Shown here in pieces: positions 37,801 to 47,700 of a stretch of DNA of 64,000 nucleotides. A program made the translations under genes and the position numbers. Position 1 is the stretch's first letter. Each line of letters begins with the position of its first letter. Source of the DNA: Bathymodiolus brooksi (taxonomy: Eukaryota; Mollusca; Bivalvia; Mytilida; Modiolidae). The stretch covers positions 78,330,829 to 78,394,828 of the forward strand of contig OY804588.1 of assembly GCA_963680875.1 (NCBI GenBank), in the 5' to 3' direction. The notes beneath the pieces were generated by a model. It worked only from the letters and a program-made list of their open reading frames with translations. It did not search any database and was not told the origin of the DNA.

Positions 37801-40800
37801 CGTGCAACAAATACAAAGTGTAAAAGTCTGAAGTCAATAGCAAAAGGTCATGGACATTGGACCTACATAATTTTGAAACCATGCTGTAGTGGTGATAGAC
37901 ACTGGTTGCATATATATAATTAGTTACAATAGATGGAAGTCCAACCTCCCGTGATTGTATACAACTACCTATGCAATCAGTACCTATCGTCACTAAAGTT
38001 GTGAGTTCGAATCTCGATCAGGCCGAGGTGTACAACATTATGTAATAAAGTTTGTAAGTGACTTGCGACAGGTCGGTGGTTTTCTCCGGGTCCTCCGGTT
38101 TCCTCCACCATTAAAACTGACGGTCACGATATAACTGAATTATTGCTGAAAGTGGCGTGAAATACCATCAAGCAAACAAACAACCAACCACCTGTACAAC
38201 TTACTTTTATCAATCAATTCAGTATCATAGAAATTGTTTCCCTCATCTGTAAAGTCAATAACGTGACAGCCATATAAATCCCATAAAGATGTCATCATAT
38301 CACGGTCTTTAAAAGCACTATCTCTATCTTCAAGTTTATGGCCTTTATGTATAAATTTTGAGTGAGAACAGACAACTGCTAAGCCTCGTTTTTTTGGTTC
38401 ATCGCCTTCTGCTGACAGCTCATGGAAGATTGGATTCCTGAATTGTAAAAAAAATAATACCAAATTATATTCCATTTTTCACCCACCTGGTTTTCAATTT
38501 GAATTCTAACTTACACATAGAAAAATTCCAGCTGATTCTTTTTTTTTCTTTCTTTTTTTTTGGCATTTAATGAAATTTTTACTAATAGTAATTCCAGCCA
38601 TCTAGGATGGAGAATGGAGGATGGAGGGTGGTCACATTGTGACACATAATTTTGAAAGTGGGTCAACTAAAGATCATTTCAGCTTCTGAAAAGAAGATTT
38701 TAATGTGATTTATTTTCTCATAAAATGCATACAGTATAAATTGGCTGATTTTTTTTTTATTTGTTTATTATGTAATTATTAATGAAAAGCAGAGGCAGAT
38801 ACAAATATGAGAAAACCTATATGACATGCATATACAATTTTACACAAACAAAAGACATTTAATTTATCTGAAAAAAACATCAATTGCAAGGACAGTTTCT
38901 TTATCACTTTGTTTTGTGTACTTGGTGTTGTTTATAAACCATTTTAGATGTCTATAATTTATTTAACTTTTATAGTATCGGTTAACCATAACGATCCAAC
39001 ACCCCCTAAGATTGATTGTTGCCTTGTTTTTTAGATGTTGTGCATATATATAATCTTGAAAAACATTTAACAGAAAAAACCAGTAAGATTTAAGAAATAA
39101 TTCATGGCAGGCATAGAGTTGTGCAAATTTACACATGGGCTGGGCCTTTATAAGCCCAGCCCACGTGTAAATTTGCACAACTCTATGCCTGCCATGAATT
39201 ATTTTGATTCTAATAGGACAAATACGGTAATTTTTAACCATTCATGAACTTTATACACACAGCATTTGGTGGCTGTTCCATTTACCTCCTTCGAAAATTT
39301 TGAATTATTTGTATTTGAACGAGATATTTCAAAACAAAGATATGGATGTTAACACGAAAAACATATTTATTGTGTATTTTCCAACATAGATTCGATTGAA
39401 CAATTCCTGCGTAAAAATATTTAAAAAAAAAGTCGGAGTTCATTCGTTCATCATTTCGAGCGCTAACAAGATGGCGGAGCGGAGTTGTCAAACATAATAT
39501 CGAACACTTGAACAGTTGTTAATAATCGACAATTATTGCTAGATATGAAAAAAAAAAAAAAATGCCAATGAAAAAAAAAGCTTGTATTGTTGACATAAAA
39601 AAAAATTCCGGAAAAAATACTTAAGACAGCCATCTATCGACTTTCACTTTTGTAATATATCGTCATCCTGTGACGTTGTTTACAAGGGACGCTGATTGAC
39701 ACAAGCTGGTTACTGATTTATTTTACGATTTTGTGAGCATTTTACTTGTTTGAATAGCAAAATTCAAAATGCCATCAAATTGGAAAATATCAGTAACTTA
39801 ATTACCTCACCGTCTAGTTATCAATGTATACGTAGGAAAACAAGGTTAGTACATTTTGTTATTGATGGCCGACACATATCAATGGAATGTATTTGTGCGT
39901 ACTGGGGATCTCCAAATGTAAATTTTCAAAACAAATGATAAAAAAATACTTAGTTACAGAATATTTATTTATAACTGACGGGGAATTTTTATTTTAAGGA
40001 CTTTAAAAATACGCTATATGCCTGTGTTTTGTTTGTTTACACTCGGTCGTCACAGTAATTTCACAGCGGGAGTCACAATGGAACAGCCAGACTTGTTGTG
40101 TACTGCACTTGCACTAAATATAGAGTTGTTGAGTATTATTGTGTGTGCCGTTTTATAGACGTCATAATAGAATTCTTGACAACTCATTGCCATATACATT
40201 GCTTTGTACATGTAGCTGCAATTAAAATTTGAGCTCAGATCATTTTTACTTATATAATAAAGCAATTAAAGAAATTTCTATTTTTAATAATGGCTGCCAT
40301 CTTGAATGGAGGGCAGGGCTCATGGACACAATTTTGAAAAGGAAACATCCAAGGACTACCCCAGACCACTTAGGTTTAATTTGGTTTCAGTGGAGAAGAT
40401 TTCAATATGACTTTTTATCAAAATCTGCCTAATTTGCATAATCAATATAGAACAGGTAAAAGACACATTTCACAGAAAAGGCAGGAAAATGTGTTACACA
40501 ACATGTTGCCATGTACCTACAGTTAAAAAATTGAGATCATTTTGACTTAAAATAAAGCAGCAATAGAAAATTAAAGAAATGTATATTTTGAACTAGGAAG
40601 AACTGTTTTAGACACCTAAAGCGTATGTCTCCCCTTAATGCAGCCATCTGTACAACAATAAGTTACACATTATAATTTGACCTTGAGGTCAAAGGTCAAG
40701 GTACCATGAATGCCATTATGGTACGAGACACACCGCCTTATGGTCATGCACCCACATACCTAACATCATTGATCTATCTCAAAAGACAAAAATGTTATGG

Positions 40801-41657
40801 CCCGGACAAGAAAATACTACTTAAAAAACAATTATTTGACCTTTAGGTCAAAGGTCAAGGTCTCACGAATGTCACTACGGTATGCGACACACCGCCTTAT
40901 GGTCACGCACCCACATACCAGACAAAAAAGTTATGGTCCGGACAAGCTTCGCTGAAAAGAAGCGGAAGCGGAAGAAAAAATCAGACTAAAACAATATGTC
41001 TCCCTTCGTTCGAAGGAGAGACATAATAATGGCCGCCATCTTTATTACAATGTAGGGCTGTCGAGCACAATATTGAAAGAGGATCTCTCAAGCACCATCC
41101 TAGCCAAATTTGGTTTAATTTGTTTCAGAAGTTTCAGAGGAGAAGATTTAAATATTAAAGTTTAATACATACAGACGGACGACGGATGCAAAGTGATGGC
41201 AAAAGCTCATGTGGCCTTTGGCCAGTTGAGCTAATAATAACTTGCTCTCTTAGCTTTAACAACAGTGACTCAATAAACTCACTACAAAGCTCCTATATTA
41301 CCAAATATTAGTACATAACATATAAAAATGATTTATTTTGAATGGATGATTAGTGTTTACTATTTTTGAACAGTCTATGGTTAAACTTGGCAACAGGTGA
41401 CTATACCTAGTGACGAGAATTATACCAGTTTGAACTTATTTCCTGCTTGGACTATACATGTGGAATAGATTTTCCAGCATTATGTTTATGTATTTTTGGC
41501 AAGATTTATCTCCCTTAAAATATATGGTGCTGTAGTCTGTTTATTGTTTGTTGTCAACATGCAGTTACTCAGGAACAGGACCCCCCTTTTTTTCAAACTA
41601 TGGAATGTTGAATGTTTTATAACAACCGTTTGATATGTACATAAATGACATTTTGTG

Positions 41658-41716
<59 letters not shown>

Positions 41717-44700
41717 AATTATTAAAAAAAGAACAAAACGGATTTTTCACAACATTCTTGTACTAACGTTTTCACTGCTGTTGCAGATCTTCAGGTATAT
41801 ATATATTAGATTAATGTATAAATTAAAAGAAAATAACCACTAAAGGATATGATAAAAAAAAATCATAGTCTGAAAAAAAGGGGGGTTCTGTCCCCAAGTA
41901 CCTGTGTCAACATGGCGAGATATGGCAATGTACCTCAGCGCAGTGTTTTTTCTTCTTTATGTCGAGAATGAGATGTTATGTACTAATATTAACATATTAT
42001 TGTCTTCTCCCTCAGGAACAGTTTTCCTATAGTGTTGCCTGGTCAGGTATAGGAAAAGTTCCCTCAGGAGAAAACAATAATAGATTTGATTTGATTTTTT
42101 GTGTTTAGCACCACTTTCAGCAATATTTCAGCTACATTTGTATATCATGGCGACCAGTTTTAGTGGTGGAAGAAGCCGGAGTACCCGGAGAGAACCACCG
42201 ACCATGAGCAAGTAACTGGTAAACTTTATCACTTGCGGCTGCGAGTCGAGTGTACCCTTATTTGTAATTTACAAAGCCGGGCATATATGAGTTATTAGGT
42301 AATCCAACTACCTAACTCATTGAGCCACCCGAGCCCTGACAATAATAGAATAATAGTCTAATAGAAACTCCTTGCATAGTTTCTTGCACTTACTGTGTGG
42401 TATTTTCTATCTGTTTCTCTGTTTTCTGTTCAGGCCGATGTTCATCATCTCTTCCATCAAGCTCCTCAGTCTCATCTTTATTTTTATGCTCAGTATGCTC
42501 TTTATTTTTCACCTCAGGCTGATCTTTATTTTCCTCCTCAGTCTGATCTTTATTTTCCTCCTCAGTCCGATCTTTATTTTTCGCCTCAGGCTGATTTTTA
42601 TCATTTTCTCCTTCATGATCTAAGAAATGAATGGATGACAAATAAAGTGAAGATCATGTGTTTGAGCATCGGTATGAAAAGTACGGTCAAACTATATACG
42701 GTACCAGTAATTGTCACAGGAGCTACATTATTGCAGCTAGGTCAAACTATATACGGTACCAGTAATTGTCACAGGAGCTACATTATTGCAGCTAGGTCAA
42801 ACTATATACGGTACCAGTAATTGTCACAGGAGCTACATTATTGCAGCTAGGTCAAACTATATACGGTACCAGTAATTGTCACAGGAGCTACATTATTGCA
42901 GCTAGTTCAAACTATATACGGTACCAGTAATTGGTATTTGCTGATTCTCTGCTCAGCATGGAGCATTGAATAGTAAGAGGAAAGATGGATGTGACTCAAG
43001 AGTCAGTATAATGTATAAGAGTGGAGATATATGTCTATACCTGTGGACTGTTGCTTCAGTGAGACTACAAAAATCCAGCTGAAAATGTAGGTCAACAACA
43101 AAGCAGCAACATAGATGATTTCAGTTGTCCAACCAACATGATTATTCAGTTCAGTGAACTGAATGTCCTTAATATAGAACTGTGTGTATGTTTTGGACTT
43201 TCTTTTTGTTCATCATTTTTTGACATGCATATGTTGTTTTAAATCCGTATAATTATTGTTAATATATGTTTAGATTGATTATAGTATAGACTATAGTGCA
43301 AAGAACATCAGTAAATAGTGCATTGTGTTGGTTTTTTTTTGCATATATACACTCCGACAAAAGTTAAGCACCACCCTATATTTTTATCGATATATTTTTT
43401 TACATCAATACTGTTAAAACAATAAAATAGATATCACCATTTTTCTTACACTTCTTAAAAGACTACACCAAGGCCTCTAAAATTACCCATCTACGAAGTA
43501 TTTATCATCCTGAAAGACGTGACTATGACGTGGCAAAAATGGGGTTTAAAACAGGCGCTGGAAAAACGTAAAACCAGTTTGTCTTTGATGGAAGTTTTTA
43601 ACATTGCATTAAATTGCAGAGTCTTCAGATTTTAAGAACTTTTAAATGCATCTATTGTGTGTATGTGTAAGGCATAAAAATCAATAACGAGTATATTCAC
43701 AAGACGCATAAGCCATTCTTGGGGGAACTGTTGCCACTCCTGTAAGATAGCAGTTCTTAATTCGTCAATATTCTGACATCTTGGATTGCGTTGATTAATT
43801 TTCCGGCCAATAAAGTCCCATACATGGCGACATCGCAGGCCATGGAATTGTCTGAACAGCCTCTTGCTGTAAAAAATGTTGTACAATTTGGGCTCTATGT
43901 GGCCTAGCGTTGTCGTCCATGAACATTGGCCTGTCAGCCAACGCATGATTGTCGAAATGGGGGACTACGCGTGGAGCGAGCACATTGTCACGGTATTTTT
44001 GGACTGTCAGATTACCATCAAGAACGTACAAGTCCAACTTACAATCAAAGGAAAAACAACCCCAGACAGTTACACCCCCACCCCCAAAAGCAGTTTTGCC
44101 CAAAATGTGGTTGTCCTGAAATGAAGTGTTTCGTTGGGGCCAAACCCTTGCACGACCGTCGGTAGGGCGTAACAAAAAACGACTTTCATCAGACCAGTGT
44201 ACCTGTCTTCATGTGAGAATAGTCCACCCCAAATGATCATGTGACCAGCCAAATTGAGCATGGCGATGACGTAATGTCAACTTTGGACATTTTATTGGTC
44301 GTCGCGCTTGCATTCCCTGATGGTGGAGGCATCTGATTACAGTGTGTGTGCTAATGTGGCCTCCAAACGCTAAATTACCATGAAGTGCACCAGCTGTACT
44401 GAACGGCCATTGCCACGCCCGTCTGGGTATGAGCCGGTCCTCTCTCGGGGCTGTTTTGCGAAGTCTACCTGCACGTGGATGGTCAGCAACATTCCCCGTT
44501 TGACGAAAACGCTGCATCAGTCGTACAATGATGGAATGGTTAACCCTGAAGTGGTCTGCCACCCTGCTATGGCTAAGACCCCCGTTATGCATGCCAACAG
44601 CTTGCCACCTTTCTGGTATGGTTAATTTTCGCCGCACCATACCAAACCAATAGAAAATGAAACATAAAACTCTACACAAAAAAAATCAGCTTTCGTTCGC

Positions 44701-47700
44701 AAACACAAATGTTGAAAAGTACACGTCGCACTTTATACACTCTGTCATATACACATAAATAAATATCGATCAATAACCTGTTTCACAGGTAAGTAAGTAT
44801 GTGTGTACAGGTAACGAAAACAGCAAACCGATTTGAAATAAGTTCATTATTAGAAAAGATATTATTGAAACAAGTCAGGTGGTGCTTAACTTTTGTCGGA
44901 CTGTATATAATTTATCTTATCTAATGTTTTGTCATTTTATCTATGTGTGACTTGTTTGAAACAATGCTGATGTCGAAATAAATTTTATTATTCAATTTTA
45001 TTTATTTATTATTTATTGGACAATAGTTTACTATCATATATGTGTCTTTATCATCTGCAAGACAAAACAAAGAATCTGAAAACGGTTTATTTAATACAAA
45101 CAAACAAAAAACAAATACAAGGACATATGTAAATCAGAGAGATGATATGCTAACAAAAACAAGGAATTAAACAACTAATGAATATACCTTAATGCATAAC
45201 AAGTACATTATAACATACGAATGCCACGATAATGCCTAGCGAATATGAAAAGTGGTACAATTAGAGAAATATTTTGACTTCTCCCTGTACTCTCACCACT
45301 TCTCCCTGTTGTCTCTCACTTCTCTTTTGTCAGCACCTGAAAGAGAAGTCACTTCTCCCTCTGATTTCAAAGTAGTGGGAGCCCTGATTATTATGTATTT
45401 ACGTAATTGGGTGATTTTCAAAAATATGAAGACTTTTCATTTTCAGAGAATAATTTGAATATTAAATGATATGAAAGAAAGGTCTTAAATCAAGCACAAT
45501 GGTAACAGTTATCATCATGCAAAGTGTCATGGAGATTGCTCTTCCGGTTAAAAAGTTATCCTCTAAAAACTGGTCAAATTTGTCAGGTGTGTGACGTTTT
45601 AGCGTGACTAACTTTAAATTGCCTTAACTTACCTTGATGATAAAAAAAATAAAGTAAAAAATATATTAAAGAAAGATGGTATTCAATAATTTCGTACCAT
45701 TTTACTTCAAATATCTAGATGTTTTGTGACCCTATGATTTTGCGACAAAAAATTATTCTATTTTTTAAATTAGTGTACATGAATAAATTCAACTTGGAAA
45801 ATTGTACAAATGTCAAATTAAACCTTAATAGTTTTTCATTGTTGAGACTAATTAGTTCAGAAAAGTCAAAATATGTTGTATAAAAACATTAGTTATAATA
45901 ATCTAGTAGTATTAGACTGGAAGAATATAATAGTTGTAAAATTGGGCTTGCATAAGGAGAGACACAAAAAATGTCAGGAGTGTGACATTTTATCTTAGTT
46001 GTATAGTACTATGTTGTATGCTTTAATAATTCACAATTTTCTATATTTTCCAAAAGCTCCAGATCCAATCGAAGAAAAAAGTTGGAAATAGCTCTGATAT
46101 GACATATCATATATATAGCTAGGAAATCAAAATAACTAATGTCAGGAGTGTGACACTTTTAATAGGCATATCTTTTAAATAAAAAATAAATAAACCATGC
46201 TTCTACAAACTTCCACAATGTTTTCAATTTAATTACATATAAACAATAAGTAATGATTATAGTATTTGTGTATATTGCATGACACCTTTCTCATAATAAG
46301 TGATGATAAAAGGGTTATATTTTCTTAAAACATGTCAAAATATGGATTTTTTTTCAAAATGAAAAATTGATGTATGTTGCTTTAGATAAACATAATACTT
46401 ACTTTAATATATCTTGCCTTTCATAAAACATTTTCATTCTTTTGATATAGCATTTTTTTAAATTTATCAATAATTTTTCATTCAACAGTAATATGTCACA
46501 CTCCTGACATAAAAACATTAAATGTCGATTGCAATTGCAGTAGGAAGTTTTTTTGCAGAGTAAATTATTGAGAAACATGGGGAAACTAATTTGAAAACCA
46601 CTAAAAAGTAATTTTATACTAAGAAAAGATGATCTATTTATTACTACTTTTAATAAATTTCAAATCCATTTTAACCATTTTTGATGAGATAAATACCTAA
46701 AGGGCAAATAATCAGCACACTAATCATTAGAAAAAACAAAAACATAATTTTGAATCTTCTTTTAATATTTACTGTTAACTAAGAAATATAAGCTTTTGAA
46801 GAAATAAAACTTTTAGTTTGGAAAGAATAAGTTGGTTATATTATTTTCAGATCGACAGGTTTATTTTCGAGAGGGAGTTAGGAGTGTGACAATTTTATTT
46901 AAAAAATATATTATTTTGTAAGCATATAGCCTCCATAAAACTGCTTATAATTGTCTCGGGGAATTATTTAATTCTCAATAAGCACTATACTCTTGAAAAG
47001 ATGTATAAATGGTTGAAAATTGAGTTGTCATTTTTTATAATTATGATAGTATTACTTAGAATATGATAAAATATGATTAAAATAACATCATAACAATGCA
47101 AAAATGAAATATATTCAAGGGAAACCTTTTTTCAGTCAAAATAGATTATGTACTACTACTTAAAAAAGTTATTGTGACCAACAATGATTGCATTTAGCTT
47201 GATATTTGGTGTATTTATCTTTTAGAAAAATGTGTCAGGAGTGTGACAAAACATCAAAAAATGGACAGTATTTTCATTTGGTTACCTTTAGTTTATACCA
47301 CCAATGATCAACTTAACTTAACTTTTGCTATATTTATTAGGCATATATAAATAATTGATATAGTTTATACAACTATTAAGCCTCATTAGATCATATTTTG
47401 TATGCTTGTATGAAAACTTTAATTACCAGATTTTTTGAAATATACAGTAAAAATAGTGTTTCTTTGATATACTGAAACTGTTTTCTCATGATATATACAA
47501 AGTTTGGTACCAAAATGTGCCTATTTCATATCATTATCAAATGGAAATACATTTAGGTCTTTTACCATACCCAAAACAAAATGATACCTCTGAGGAAGTA
47601 AGTCTGTATTTGTTATCAATTTAACACTTTGTTGCTAATAAAAGTTGGAAAAAAAAATTTGTCTTCATATATTGCACTGAACAACTGAATCTGAAAAATA

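Larger units (their letters stand above)
38585..41233 (+). mobile_element. Diverged pearl-like element, broken up
   Basis: Core-unit remnants are visible at 38590-38710, 40290-40440 (GGCTGCCATCTTGAATGGAG) and 41030-41170 (GGCCGCCATCTTTATTACAA). The right end GACGGACGACGGATGCAAAG plus TGATGGCAAAAGCTCA and the hairpin GTGGCCTTTGGCCAGTTGAG closes at 41233. The left end is not identified, and the units may belong to more than one copy. Confidence 0.5.
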
